64,000 bases of DNA from Mycobacterium sp. PSTR-4-N (GCF_022348085.1 NZ_JAKRFN010000011.1:62001-126000); one strand, 5' to 3'; shown: positions 7,778-16,827, counted from the stretch's first letter. Numbers and translations are program-made. The notes: a model not told the origin generated them from the letters alone.

Positions 7778-9910
7778 GTGGTACGAGAGTCAAGCGAAGA
7801 CATGGAACGTTTCGCTGAAGCGATTCAAAGTCTGAAACTTTACCGTCGTGCTGAGCTCCAGAGTTCTCAGGGCGACGATTTAATAGAGACACTCTATGTT
7901 GACCCACTCCCGCAGGATCACGTGCATAAGGTACTTCGCCAGCCAAGCACGACATTTTTAATTGGCCGGAAGGGGACTGGTAAATCAACAGTGTTCCTCC
8001 GGGCGCAGAAAAGCCTACTGACGGAAAAAGGCGTGCTGTCGACTTACGTCGATATCAAGACGGTGTTCGAATCGTCCCAGGTCGATCCGGAACTTGCCAA
8101 AAAGGTCAATGTAGCCGACGAAAGTCTCCCACCCAATGCGCTAGATGCCGTTTTGTTAATGACAAGCTTCGTCGGGGCGGTGGTGGAAGGAATTCGGGAT
8201 GATCTCAAGAAACAGTTGAAGTCGTCCTGGAAGCTCCGAGTAAAGGAAAAGTTCACTGGTACGTACGAGGAACTATTCGAGAACTTGGACTCATTCGTCG
8301 AAAACCTCAGCAACCCAGATTTCAAGAATGCGCAAGGCATTAAGAAGTCTGCTCGTTGGGCGCGCAGCGAGGACACGACATCGGGTGAAGCTTCCGCAAC
8401 TGCCAGAATCGACCCCTCGCTTGTGCCTACAGCGAGTGTTGAAGCGTCTGTGTCCGAGACGTCATCGTCGACGTCAGAAATGGGATTCAGTGAGATATTT
8501 GTCCGCATATTTGATGTCAGAGCACTTATTGCCAGCATAAAAAGGCTGCTCGAGCCCCTCAATGTAAAACACCTCTACATCTTTTTGGATGATTTTTCAG
8601 AATTGCCCGAAGGGCCAATGCGAGCGGTGGTTGATACGCTTATCGCACCGCTGAATAATTGGTCAGATGAACTCGTAAAATTCAAAATTGCTGCATATCC
8701 TGGCCGAATGTATTATGGGCAGTTGGACAAGACGAAGCTCGATGAGGTCAGCTTGGACCTGTACAGCCTGTATGGACGCAACTCAGTTTCTGAAATGGAG
8801 TCGAAAGGTATAGACTTCACCCGTAGGTTGCTGCAGCGGCGGTTCGATTACTTTGATATCAGAGCCGACGATTTTATTGACGAACGCAACGTCGGTGCTG
8901 TTTGGGCCGCATTGTTCAACGCCTCGATGGGCAATCCCCGCACCTTGGGTTACATCCTCTACTTCGCGTACGAGAACAATGTGCTGTATGGAGGCAAGAT
9001 CAATGTCAAAAGCGTTAGCGCTGCAGCCAAACGATACTATACTGATAAAATCGAGCCCTATTTCAGTATGGGAGCTTTTCTGCACGAATCTTTCCAAGAG
9101 AAGTCTTCGATATTTAGCCTGAAGGAGTTGTTGGAGGCCATCGTTGGCCGCGCGCGGGAGCTCCGCGCAAAAAGTGCCGCGTCGTTCTTTGAAACGATAA
9201 CGGGCCAACATCCAACCAGTCATTTCAATGTCGATCCTCGTTTCGAGCACGTGCTATCGTCACTGGAACTAAACTTCTTCGTGACAAAATATTACGCAAT
9301 GAGTAACCGGGATGGCCGGCGCGTGACGGTGTATGCGCTAAATTTCGGTCTCTGCGAGAAATATAGCATCACATTTGGCCGGCCTACGGACTCGCGACAA
9401 AGTCGAGTCTATTTTGTTGAGCGTGCATTTGACTTCAATCCCATCCTTCAAGAATATATCAATCAAAATGAAGAAATAAGATGTGACAATTGCAACCACG
9501 TCTTCGACCCGTCGGAAATTGACGCGCTGAAGCGTTTCAATATGCTTTGCCCCGAGTGCAGAGAGGGCCGCTGCCGTGTGACCAACATATCGAGAAAGTA
9601 CGAAGCCACGATACGCAATGTCAACGCCGAAGAGTTGCTACCGTCTACTGAATTGGGAATCTTGCAGACGTTGAGCGTCGAGTCCGAGCCTCTACGGCCC
9701 GGTGACATAGCGCAGGAGTTGGATGTGTCCTATCAGCTCGTGGGCAAGCGGGGAAAGAAGCTTGCCGAGCGAAAACTGGTTGAAAGGGCAATGGTGAATG
9801 GCCGCCGACAGTTTAGTCTGACCGACTCGGCGCGACGAATCTATTTCGATCCGGCTCAGCCCGCGGACTTGGATGTCTATGTTGAAACTGAGCCGCCGAG
9901 TATGAGCTGA
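7778..9910 (+). CDS. P-loop ATPase with zinc ribbon and winged helix (ORC/STAND-like), function unknown
   Basis: A 710-residue soluble protein. An ATPase core has Walker A GRKGTGKST at residues 63-71 and Walker B HLYIFLDDFSEL at about 264-274. A serine-rich low-complexity insert lies near residues 205-230. The C-terminal part has a CxxC...CxxC zinc ribbon (Cys 569, 572, 591, 594) and a winged helix-turn-helix at about 634-690 (PLRPGDIAQELDVSYQLVGK). The layout resembles ORC/CDC6-like or STAND-type ATPases. GTG 7778 has GAGAGG 5 bases upstream. The gene is rich in A+T and faces the TIR/HEAT operon tail to tail. I do not recognise a named family; a DNA-binding sensor or defence ATPase is an inference. 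Confidence 0.8.
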   Translation: MVRESSEDMERFAEAIQSLKLYRRAELQSSQGDDLIETLYVDPLPQDHVHKVLRQPSTTFLIGRKGTGKSTVFLRAQKSLLTEKGVLSTYVDIKTVFESSQVDPELAKKVNVADESLPPNALDAVLLMTSFVGAVVEGIRDDLKKQLKSSWKLRVKEKFTGTYEELFENLDSFVENLSNPDFKNAQGIKKSARWARSEDTTSGEASATARIDPSLVPTASVEASVSETSSSTSEMGFSEIFVRIFDVRALIASIKRLLEPLNVKHLYIFLDDFSELPEGPMRAVVDTLIAPLNNWSDELVKFKIAAYPGRMYYGQLDKTKLDEVSLDLYSLYGRNSVSEMESKGIDFTRRLLQRRFDYFDIRADDFIDERNVGAVWAALFNASMGNPRTLGYILYFAYENNVLYGGKINVKSVSAAAKRYYTDKIEPYFSMGAFLHESFQEKSSIFSLKELLEAIVGRARELRAKSAASFFETITGQHPTSHFNVDPRFEHVLSSLELNFFVTKYYAMSNRDGRRVTVYALNFGLCEKYSITFGRPTDSRQSRVYFVERAFDFNPILQEYINQNEEIRCDNCNHVFDPSEIDALKRFNMLCPECREGRCRVTNISRKYEATIRNVNAEELLPSTELGILQTLSVESEPLRPGDIAQELDVSYQLVGKRGKKLAERKLVERAMVNGRRQFSLTDSARRIYFDPAQPADLDVYVETEPPSMS

Positions 9911-9977
9911 GGGTTCCTCGTCCGGGCAGCTGGCCCCGCGGTAAGCCGAACCGCGACCGGTGCTGCAGAGACGGAAT

Positions 9978-9994
9978 CGGCCCAAACTGGGCCG
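9978..9994. terminator. Hairpin between convergent island genes
   Basis: Perfect 6-base stem CGGCCC / GGGCCG with loop AAACT in the 227-base gap between the ATPase and the HEAT-repeat gene. There is no U-tract, as is common in mycobacteria. It could end transcription from either side. Nothing else recognisable was seen in the gap. Confidence 0.5.
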
Positions 9995-10137
9995 GCGAAT
10001 CGTCCCTGCTCATACTGACGCTAAGGCAAGTCGCCCCGCAGTCCTTTAATCTACTTGACAAGCCAATGCATTTCATGGGGAGCCATTCGTGATCAGCGGA
10101 ATAGGCCGCTGACGGCCTGCGAAGGACCTTTGCGCGG

Positions 10138-12363
10138 CTACTCATTTCGTACTGCGGCTCGGACGTTGAGGGACCTGTCTGACTCGGCTAGACCTAAAAT
10201 CTGGTCGCGTAAGTTGCCTGATGGATCTTCACTTGACGTCCGCGCTAGCGTCCTTGCTGCCGCCACTCTGACCCTTCGGTGTGAGATCTCCCATTCGCGA
10301 ACAACGCGCTCCCACGCGAGGCGCCGAACAGAATTGTCGGAAATGAGCGGAATGCCCCTGACGGCTGCAGCTTGAACGCGACTATCAGGATCGAAAACTG
10401 CTCCTAGGAGGGCTGCGTCCACAGCCGTCTCGAGCCCTTCGACCGACAACGCAGCGCTCGCTAGCTGTGACACCGCATAAAGTCGGACATTGATATCAGG
10501 ATCGCGTGTAGAAACGATCAGCGAATTCATAGCGTCAACCCTGGACACTGGCAGCCGTGCCAAGAGGCCGGCGATCGATGCGTTGATGGCACGCAAGTCA
10601 TCCCTACCTGTCCAGTAACGGTCGATCGGCGACAGGTTGGTCTTAAAGCTTATTGCCCCCAAGTCGGGATGGTTAGGACTGAGTATCTCCGTATCGACCA
10701 ACCAACTGAGTGACGCGATGGCGTCGATTATATCGTCGGACGACGTAAATGGAGAGTTCGCAAGATCCACTATTAAACGGATCGCGGATTCATCGATCCG
10801 TTTGAGAGATACCATGCACTGGGCAATTTGAAGGGGAATGCTGTCGATGCGCTTTGTCCACCTACCGGCTCGATTTTCAGCCAGCTGATCTTTGAGTTCT
10901 TGTTTGCCTGCAATCAGACATTCCTCGAGCAAGGGTTCCGGGACGATAGCCGCCGCTAACGCCGCGACCTCTGCTGCTCGTGAGTGGGGAAGCAGCTGTT
11001 GAAAGCGCGCAATGTCGGATGAACCAGGATCTTCGTCCAAGAGCAGGGCGGCGAGTGTGGTCAAGTTCGGAAAGTTGTAGGTATTACCTCTCTCGGCCGT
11101 GCGCTCCAGGACTTCGAGAAGCATTCGGCGGAGGCTGTATCGAGCGGAAGCGGGTAGAGCGGTCGCTTCCGAGACATTTAAAGTGAGTGCGACCGACAGT
11201 TGCTCTTCAGGATCGAGATCGCGGAACCTGTCGAGCCACGTTTTTGAATCCGCGCGGCTCAACGACGCGAAAAGTCTGGTTGGTGCGTCAGTTATATCGA
11301 AGAGTAAAGCGTCCTCCGAAGTCCTTTCGACCCTGAGCGTGTCGATGAGGGAAATAATCAGGTCGTTAGGCAGCTCGTCCCATATGGCAGAGCACATCCC
11401 TACCCAATCGCTCTCGCTGATCCTGTTGCCTGATTTCAGATCTTCTCGGAATATTTTCGCGATGAGTTCCTCTGTCAGATACTGTTCGTTTGCATCGACC
11501 AACGATCCTGGGCGTGCGCCTCCGCTCAGTGCCCATGCGGCAATAGCGTCGGCTCTTTCCACCGGCTGGTCGCTATTGATTAGCAAAATCGACGCCTTGA
11601 GGCGCCAGACTTTCTGGAGGGCCCAATAAGCGCCGGTCCATCCGGCTTGCAGTTCCGCGGCACGCAGCCGAATGGGGTTGGTATGAGGATCTGCACCCCA
11701 TGTGCGGGTGAAGGGCGAAGTGAACTGCCGGCGAGCATCTCGATAAAATTGATCGTACGCAGTCTCGTATACAGAATCAGTAATGGAGGAGTACGAAACC
11801 AATTCCGAAGTTGGAGGCTTAAAGTAAATACGGGCATCGGCGCCAAACGCGGAACCAACGGAGTGAATGGCCTGCGATAATTGCCCGGATGAATACTCTA
11901 AAGCTAGGTCATAGTATGGACGCGCCGCAAGAGTCCCTCCGCGCTCAAGCGCCCATGTCATTAACTTCAGGTAGCTGCGTGCTGAGATATCGCGCGAAAA
12001 CGTCGTTTGACGAATGAATTCGTCAACACGGGTCAAAGAGCTAGAGGCGGTGTCAAGCCAGGCTTGAACCAGAAGAACAATCAGTTGCTCAAGATCGCTT
12101 TGCGGCTTCCAGTCAGCAAGTACTGCTCGCGCGCCATCAGAATCCCCGTGGAGAGCGGTTTTAATTGACTCTGCGGCGACGAATAAAACCGAAGTTCCAG
12201 CAGCCGTTAGGACTACTTCATGGCCCTGCCTGGCGTCCCCGATATGTCGAGGATCAAGCGACAGGATCCCGAGGAAGTGAAGTGCACCTGCGTCGTCCGA
12301 CTTTATCAGTACCTTTTGATCAAGACGGATTGCAGCTTCCAGCAACTCCGTGGCCGGTGGCAT
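10138..12363 (-). CDS. HEAT-like repeat protein of the TIR-like operon
   Basis: A large, mostly alpha-helical soluble protein of 741 residues with no catalytic motif that I recognise. The C-terminal quarter holds HEAT/armadillo-like repeats: RDPDINVRLYAVSQLASAAL, FDPDSRVQAAAVRGIPLI, HRRVRVAAARTLA and ESDRSLNVRAAVRNE. The start ATG 12363 is fixed by GAGGAGAGG 7 bases upstream, within the last codons of the TIR-like gene; a longer reading frame upstream is only overlap. The tight coupling suggests the two proteins form one system, with this one as scaffold or sensor. Confidence 0.75.
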   Translation of the reverse strand: MPPATELLEAAIRLDQKVLIKSDDAGALHFLGILSLDPRHIGDARQGHEVVLTAAGTSVLFVAAESIKTALHGDSDGARAVLADWKPQSDLEQLIVLLVQAWLDTASSSLTRVDEFIRQTTFSRDISARSYLKLMTWALERGGTLAARPYYDLALEYSSGQLSQAIHSVGSAFGADARIYFKPPTSELVSYSSITDSVYETAYDQFYRDARRQFTSPFTRTWGADPHTNPIRLRAAELQAGWTGAYWALQKVWRLKASILLINSDQPVERADAIAAWALSGGARPGSLVDANEQYLTEELIAKIFREDLKSGNRISESDWVGMCSAIWDELPNDLIISLIDTLRVERTSEDALLFDITDAPTRLFASLSRADSKTWLDRFRDLDPEEQLSVALTLNVSEATALPASARYSLRRMLLEVLERTAERGNTYNFPNLTTLAALLLDEDPGSSDIARFQQLLPHSRAAEVAALAAAIVPEPLLEECLIAGKQELKDQLAENRAGRWTKRIDSIPLQIAQCMVSLKRIDESAIRLIVDLANSPFTSSDDIIDAIASLSWLVDTEILSPNHPDLGAISFKTNLSPIDRYWTGRDDLRAINASIAGLLARLPVSRVDAMNSLIVSTRDPDINVRLYAVSQLASAALSVEGLETAVDAALLGAVFDPDSRVQAAAVRGIPLISDNSVRRLAWERVVREWEISHRRVRVAAARTLARTSSEDPSGNLRDQILGLAESDRSLNVRAAVRNE

Positions 12364-12365
12364 AC

Positions 12366-12941
12366 TCACCTCTCCTCGAAGTAGTGATTCGGCAAGTTGG
12401 ACTGTCTTGCGGAGATATCCATGATTACGCGACTGAGGATTTCGACCATTGCGGCGGCTACGCTCTCGTGGCCGGGAGGGCCGGTGCGTGACCACCGCAC
12501 CTCATCCTTCAACACGTCTAGCGTTGCATGAAGTTCCTTCACCGCGCGCTTGCGTGAATTGGGAGGCGGGGGGTCCATCCAAATGACTGCCACTTGAGTC
12601 TGCGTCGCGCTGACCGCCTGGAGCAGTTCCTCTTTTGTACCCGGCCGCAGATCTTCATGTAGAAGCACTACGACTAGATGCGCCGACGCAGCGTCATGAC
12701 GGAACTCCCTGTTGCCATCGCCAAAAGTCTTGCGTGATACGGCATCTTCCCAACGCCTCACTGCTAACCTGTAGTCCACACCGGCGTCCAAGGCCTGCGT
12801 GTTGATCGCGTCGGCGAGCAATTCGAACAGGTCGCGTTGCTGAGCGAGGTCTGAGCCCGATGATAGGAAAATCTCGAACTCTTGGACTGTTCGCCCGCGG
12901 CCGAGCAAGTATGTCGGTGTGCGTGGTGCGGGCGCGTTCAT
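12366..12941 (-). CDS. TIR-like / DUF4062-like protein, candidate effector
   Basis: A 191-residue protein with the pattern of TIR-like (DUF4062-type) domains found in bacterial conflict systems: EFEIFLSSGSDLAQQRDLF at residues 21-39, a W at 64 (VRRWEDA), GDGNREF at 74-80, a hydrophobic strand AHLVVVLL, and GTKEELLQAV at 101-110, followed by the strand VAVIWM. Such domains often serve as NADases or as adaptor effectors. Whether a catalytic glutamate is present cannot be settled by eye; Glu 104 or 105 is a candidate. It ends 2 bases before the HEAT-repeat start. Confidence 0.7.
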   Translation of the reverse strand: MNAPAPRTPTYLLGRGRTVQEFEIFLSSGSDLAQQRDLFELLADAINTQALDAGVDYRLAVRRWEDAVSRKTFGDGNREFRHDAASAHLVVVLLHEDLRPGTKEELLQAVSATQTQVAVIWMDPPPPNSRKRAVKELHATLDVLKDEVRWSRTGPPGHESVAAAMVEILSRVIMDISARQSNLPNHYFEER

Positions 12942-13038
12942 TTCTGTCTCGATGACCGCGACGCGACCGCGTTGCGTGACGATGCGCTACGACCATGAAC
13001 GCTTATCGATCTGCAGCTTTGGTCCACTCGCCGGAACC

Positions 13039-13941
13039 TCAACTGACGACGACGCGGAAGACCGCTGACACCGATTCGCCCGGCGCCACCTCGCGATACC
13101 CGCCGCGGCGCAGCGCGTCGGTGGGCGCGGCCATCGGCTCGAAGCAGATCACGTCGTCCTCGCCGGGTGCGAACACCTGCGCCGCGGTGTAACCCTGGTC
13201 GTAGTGCACCTCGATGCGGCGGCCCCCACCGGAGACCGCGAACACCGAACCCGGCGCCACCTCATCGAAACCCTCGTCGATGAACCTGTCGCCCAACAGT
13301 TCCGACGCGGCCGCACGCGGCTCGACCCGGCCGGTCGGGATGCCCCAGGCGTTGACCGGCTGATAGCGCATCGCCGGCGTCTCGACGAGCCACTGCGCGC
13401 GCGGCACCCCCGGCAACTGCAGGTACGGATGGAACCCGAAACACAGCGGCACCCGCGCACCCGTCGTCGCGGTCACCGTCGTCGTCACCGTCAGCGTGCG
13501 GTCCCGCAGCGTCGCATCGAGGGTGAGCAGATGCGGGAAGGGGAACGTGGTCAGCAGCGCGGGCCGCGCGGCGAAGTCCAGTTCGGCGGTCAGCTGGGAC
13601 TCCAGCGCCGTCGTCACGGTCCAGTCCGGGTAGGCCGCCAACGTCCCGTGGATCGGCACCCCGTGCTCGTCGGTGCGGACCCCACCCGTGCCCGGCGTCA
13701 ATGTCACCACCGCGCCGTCGACCCCGTAGCCCATGCTGCTCAACCGGTTGGCCCACGGGTAGAGGATCGGGATGCCCATGGTCTTGTGGTTCGACACATA
13801 GGCCTGCAGTCCCCGCCGCTGGCCCAGCAGTTCCACACCGTCGTCGGACAGCGAGCTGGCGACCATCCCGGCGGCCGGAACGTAGGTGGCGGTCAGCGCG
13901 GAGGACGGATCACGCAGCGTCACGGTTTCGAACGTGTCCAT
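13039..13941 (-). CDS. Aldose 1-epimerase family protein
   Basis: Predicted mutarotase-fold protein (300 residues) that interconverts sugar anomers or sugar phosphates in the cytosol. It has IPILYPWANRL, the substrate-site segment HGVPIHGTLA and FGFHPYLQLPG, all typical of galactose mutarotase-like proteins. ATG 13941 follows GGCAGGA; an upstream GTG at 13959 is less likely. It marks the return of normal mycobacterial base composition to the right of the island. The substrate is unknown. Confidence 0.82.
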   Translation of the reverse strand: MDTFETVTLRDPSSALTATYVPAAGMVASSLSDDGVELLGQRRGLQAYVSNHKTMGIPILYPWANRLSSMGYGVDGAVVTLTPGTGGVRTDEHGVPIHGTLAAYPDWTVTTALESQLTAELDFAARPALLTTFPFPHLLTLDATLRDRTLTVTTTVTATTGARVPLCFGFHPYLQLPGVPRAQWLVETPAMRYQPVNAWGIPTGRVEPRAAASELLGDRFIDEGFDEVAPGSVFAVSGGGRRIEVHYDQGYTAAQVFAPGEDDVICFEPMAAPTDALRRGGYREVAPGESVSAVFRVVVS

Positions 13942-13965
13942 GGCATGCGATCCTGCCACGTGTGC

Positions 13966-15126
13966 TCAGCTCGCCAGAGGATCGTGGCGAATTCGTTCGG
14001 CGGGCGCGCCTTTCGCAATGAGCGCGGCCTTCGTGGCGGTCACCATCTCCGGGCGGCCGCACACCAGGATCTGGCGGTCTCCCCAGCTGCCGTAGCGGGT
14101 GACCACCTCGGGCAACCGCCCGGTCTGGCGGACGTGCAGGCCCCGCGGCGGGGTCACGTCGGGGTACTGCGCCGCCCACGGCGGGTCGAAGTCGAACTCG
14201 GACACCGGCGTCACCGACAGCCAGGGGTTGGTCGCCGCGATCTCCCACAGCGTGCGCAGGTCGTAGAGCTCGCAGGGGTGTTTCGCGCCGAAGAACAGGT
14301 GCACGCGCGGGTTCTCCCCGAACCTCGTCAGGTCCATGATCAGGGCCCGAAGCGGTGCCAGACCGGTGCTGCCGGCCACCATCAGGACGTCCCCATCGTC
14401 GCGGTCGATGTCCAGCGCGCCGTGCGGGTTGGACACCCGCCAGCGGTCACCCGGGCGTGCTTCGCCGACGATCGCCCGGCTGACCATGCCACCGGGCACC
14501 GACCGCACGTGGAACTCGACGTAACCGGCGGGATCGGCCGGGATCGACGGGCTCAGGTAGCGCCACCGCCGCGGCCACTGCGGAATCTGCACCGGCACGT
14601 ATTGGCCGGGGTGATAGCCGAGCGCGTGATCCATCTTCAGCCGGATCACCGAGACATCGCGGGTGGGCCGCAGGTGTTCGAGGACGGTGCCGTCGCAGAA
14701 CGGCGGGCTGGTCTCCGCATCGGCGGCGCCGCTCATGACGCCGACCATCAGCGACACCACGTCGGTGACCGCCTCGTCGAGGCGGCGATCCCAGCGGTGG
14801 GCCAGGTGCCTGCGCAGCGTCGCCAGCAGCGCGAGCTGCAGTGTCTCGTAGTGGCCGGACGTCACGCCGTACTTGCGGTGATCGCGCCCCAGCTGGGCGA
14901 GGAACGCCACCGGTTCCTCGGCCCGCTGGGCGATCAGCTCGTCGCACAACCAGCTCAAAGCTTGTCCGAACACCTTGCGCTGGGTGGCCATCTCCGGGGG
15001 GAAAAGGTCGCGCGCCGACAGATCGGAGGCGAACCAACGGGTGTAGAAGTCGCCGACCAGCGCATCGTCACCGGTGTCGAGCGCATCCCGCAGGATGTAC
15101 ATCGACTCGCGATCTTCCAGGCCCAC
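13966..15126 (-). CDS. Globin-FAD/NAD oxidoreductase (type II flavohemoglobin-like, Rv0385 type)
   Basis: A 386-residue protein with an N-terminal globin domain (residues about 1-135; proximal-histidine segment LGRDHRKYGV), a FAD-binding domain with the variant motif WRYLSPS and a NAD-binding domain with VAGSTGLAPLRALI and CGRPEMV. This matches the actinobacterial type II flavohemoglobins, which differ from nitric-oxide dioxygenases and have been linked to D-lactate oxidation and electron transfer. The GTG start at 15126 gives VGLEDRES; an ATG at 15102 is the alternative. The order relative to clpB resembles Rv0385 next to clpB. Confidence 0.85.
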   Translation of the reverse strand: MGLEDRESMYILRDALDTGDDALVGDFYTRWFASDLSARDLFPPEMATQRKVFGQALSWLCDELIAQRAEEPVAFLAQLGRDHRKYGVTSGHYETLQLALLATLRRHLAHRWDRRLDEAVTDVVSLMVGVMSGAADAETSPPFCDGTVLEHLRPTRDVSVIRLKMDHALGYHPGQYVPVQIPQWPRRWRYLSPSIPADPAGYVEFHVRSVPGGMVSRAIVGEARPGDRWRVSNPHGALDIDRDDGDVLMVAGSTGLAPLRALIMDLTRFGENPRVHLFFGAKHPCELYDLRTLWEIAATNPWLSVTPVSEFDFDPPWAAQYPDVTPPRGLHVRQTGRLPEVVTRYGSWGDRQILVCGRPEMVTATKAALIAKGAPAERIRHDPLAS

Positions 15127-15161
15127 GCCGCACGATCCTAGGTCACCCGCGGCCAGGCCAC

Positions 15162-15827
15162 CTACAGGCCGTGAATGCCCTTGTAGAGCACCAGGATTCC
15201 GATCACGACGAAGATGGCGGCGATCAGCGCCGCGTGCTGGCGTTCCAGCCAGACCCGGACCCTGGCCAGTGTCGGGTCGAGCCGCTGACCCGACACGGCG
15301 TAGGCCAGCACGGGCAACGCCACCGTGCATCCCGCGACCAGCACATACCAGGCCTCGGCGATCCACACCGCCGGGACGTCGATGCCTGCCGATCCGATCG
15401 CCAAACCGGCTGCCGCGCAAAGGAACAGCACCTTGGGGTTGACGACGGTCAGGGCCAACGCGGTCGCTGCGGCCTTCGGCGGGGTCATGGAGCTCATCCG
15501 GGTCATCCAGCCGGGCATGTGCTCGGACTTCGCGCGGTTGATCCAGCGGTACACGCCGAGCGCGATCAACGCCGCCCCGACGACGATGCGCAGCCAGGAC
15601 GCCCAGCCCGGCGGCTTGGTGCCGATACCGCCGATCAGGTTCGACAGCTCGAGGAACACCGCGGTCAGCGCCGCGAGCCCGATGATCCAGCCGACGAGGA
15701 AGGCCAGTCCGGTGGGCCGGGGCCGCGGGGTCTGCAAGACCAGCACCGCGGGAATGATGGTCAGCGGGGACAGCGCGACGACGAGGCCCAACGGGACGAG
15801 CTCGGCCAGCACGGATGCCCACGACAC
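15162..15827 (-). CDS. GAP family (Sap/LysE-like) membrane protein
   Basis: Six-helix membrane protein of 221 residues with the LysE-superfamily layout: N-terminal LGLVVALSPLTIIPAVLVL and a central ALTVVNPKVLFLCAAAGLAI. Mycobacterial GAP/Sap proteins are tied to glycopeptidolipid export, but the substrate here is unknown. GTG 15827 follows TAGG; an upstream TTG at 15833 is possible. It lies 35 bases upstream of the flavohemoglobin gene on the same strand. Confidence 0.78.
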   Translation of the reverse strand: MSWASVLAELVPLGLVVALSPLTIIPAVLVLQTPRPRPTGLAFLVGWIIGLAALTAVFLELSNLIGGIGTKPPGWASWLRIVVGAALIALGVYRWINRAKSEHMPGWMTRMSSMTPPKAAATALALTVVNPKVLFLCAAAGLAIGSAGIDVPAVWIAEAWYVLVAGCTVALPVLAYAVSGQRLDPTLARVRVWLERQHAALIAAIFVVIGILVLYKGIHGL

Positions 15828-15867
15828 GGCCAAGAACCTAGCAAAGCCCCGCCGCTATCGTCGTCTA

Positions 15868-16827
15868 ATGACTCAGCCCGGTCCGCGCCCGGCGACGGCG
15901 GTGACGGTCTTCCACGCCGATGGTGACGACGCGGAGTTCACCCGGTGGGCCGCCCGGCTCCTGGAGTCAGCCCGGGACGCGCACGGACACCTGTCGAGCC
16001 GGGTTTCCGACGTGGTGGACGTGACGTCGGATCGCGCTGTCGCCGTGACGTTTTGCGACGATGCCGCGCTGCACCGGTGGCTCGACAGCCCCGACCGCGA
16101 GGCGGTGCTGTGCGACGGGCGGGCGCGGGGATTCTGGACCGCGACGCCCGACGTGGTGACCACGGCGGACAACGTGCAGGCGTCGGGCATCGGCGTGTTC
16201 GGGCATGTCGTGGCCGCCGGCTGTGACGACGAGTTCCGGGCCACACAGGCCCGGCTCTCGCGGGCCGCGGCGACGCAGCCGGGCTACCTGGGGACGGTCC
16301 TGGTGGCGGGCGAACAGGACGGCGAATGGACCTCGGTCGTGCGGTTCCGCACCGGTGCGCAGCTCGTGCAGTGGCTCGCCTCCGCCGAGCGCGGTGCTGC
16401 GCTGGAACAGATGCGTGGCACCCTGAGCAGGGACTTCAGCACCGGCACCACGCCGTTCGGCACCACGGTGCGGGTGCAGGACGGTCAGACGTTGATGACG
16501 CCCAACTGGAAGTCGGCGATGTTGGTCCTCGCCGTGCTCTACCCGACGGTGATGTTGCTGTCCCGGTTCCTCGGGCCGGTCGTCGATCACGCGGGTGCGC
16601 CACCGTGGCTGGCCCTGTGGATCAGCCAGATCGTCAGCATCGTCGCGATGCAGTGGTGGTTGATGCCTGCGGCGTCGCGGCCGCTGCGCCGGTGGCTGGA
16701 CCCGGTCGACGGCGCCGGTGCTCGCGTGAGCGGGGTAGGCGTGGCGGTGATCCTCGTGGTCTACGCGGTGACGTTGACGGTGTTCGCCAGCGTGCACGAG
16801 CTGCAGTTCTGGGATTACGCGTCGTGA
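15868..16827 (+). CDS. ABM-domain-like membrane protein
   Basis: A 319-residue protein with two dimeric alpha-beta-barrel-like halves (TAVTVFHADGDDAEFTRW... and ASGIGVFGHVVAAGCDDEFRA...) resembling antibiotic-biosynthesis monooxygenase repeats, then three transmembrane helices (SAMLVLAVLYPTVMLLSRFL, LWISQIVSIVAMQWWLMPA, VAVILVVYAVTLTVFASV). This is a common actinobacterial combination of unknown role. ATG 15868 is close to the divergent GAP gene. The next gene overlaps its stop. Confidence 0.75.
   Translation: MTQPGPRPATAVTVFHADGDDAEFTRWAARLLESARDAHGHLSSRVSDVVDVTSDRAVAVTFCDDAALHRWLDSPDREAVLCDGRARGFWTATPDVVTTADNVQASGIGVFGHVVAAGCDDEFRATQARLSRAAATQPGYLGTVLVAGEQDGEWTSVVRFRTGAQLVQWLASAERGAALEQMRGTLSRDFSTGTTPFGTTVRVQDGQTLMTPNWKSAMLVLAVLYPTVMLLSRFLGPVVDHAGAPPWLALWISQIVSIVAMQWWLMPAASRPLRRWLDPVDGAGARVSGVGVAVILVVYAVTLTVFASVHELQFWDYAS

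Larger units (their letters stand above)
7484..13030. other. Lower-GC accessory island with candidate defence genes
   Basis: Base composition changes abruptly after the AmiC-like gene and returns at the aldose epimerase. A hand count gives 27 of 60 G+C at 8521-8580 against 42 of 60 at 13381-13440. Codons such as TTA, ATA and AGA appear often only here. The island carries three genes (ATPase on plus, TIR-like and HEAT-repeat proteins on minus). No integrase, transposase, tRNA or convincing flanking repeat was seen, so the insertion mechanism and exact edges are unknown. Confidence 0.75.

Noticed and set aside
7513-13027. Direct repeat TGGTCCAC at 7513-7520 and 13020-13027, near both island edges
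   Set aside because: Eight bases in two windows of about 100 bases are expected by chance fairly often; no longer match was found around it, so it is not called an attachment site.
13204-15141. A 645-codon plus-strand open frame across the aldose epimerase and flavohemoglobin genes
   Set aside because: Low-complexity Arg/His/Gly translation; the minus-strand genes carry all family motifs.
13966-15822. A longer start for the globin-flavin oxidoreductase reaching into the GAP gene
   Set aside because: The extension is a shadow of the GAP-family gene; the globin domain begins right after 15126.
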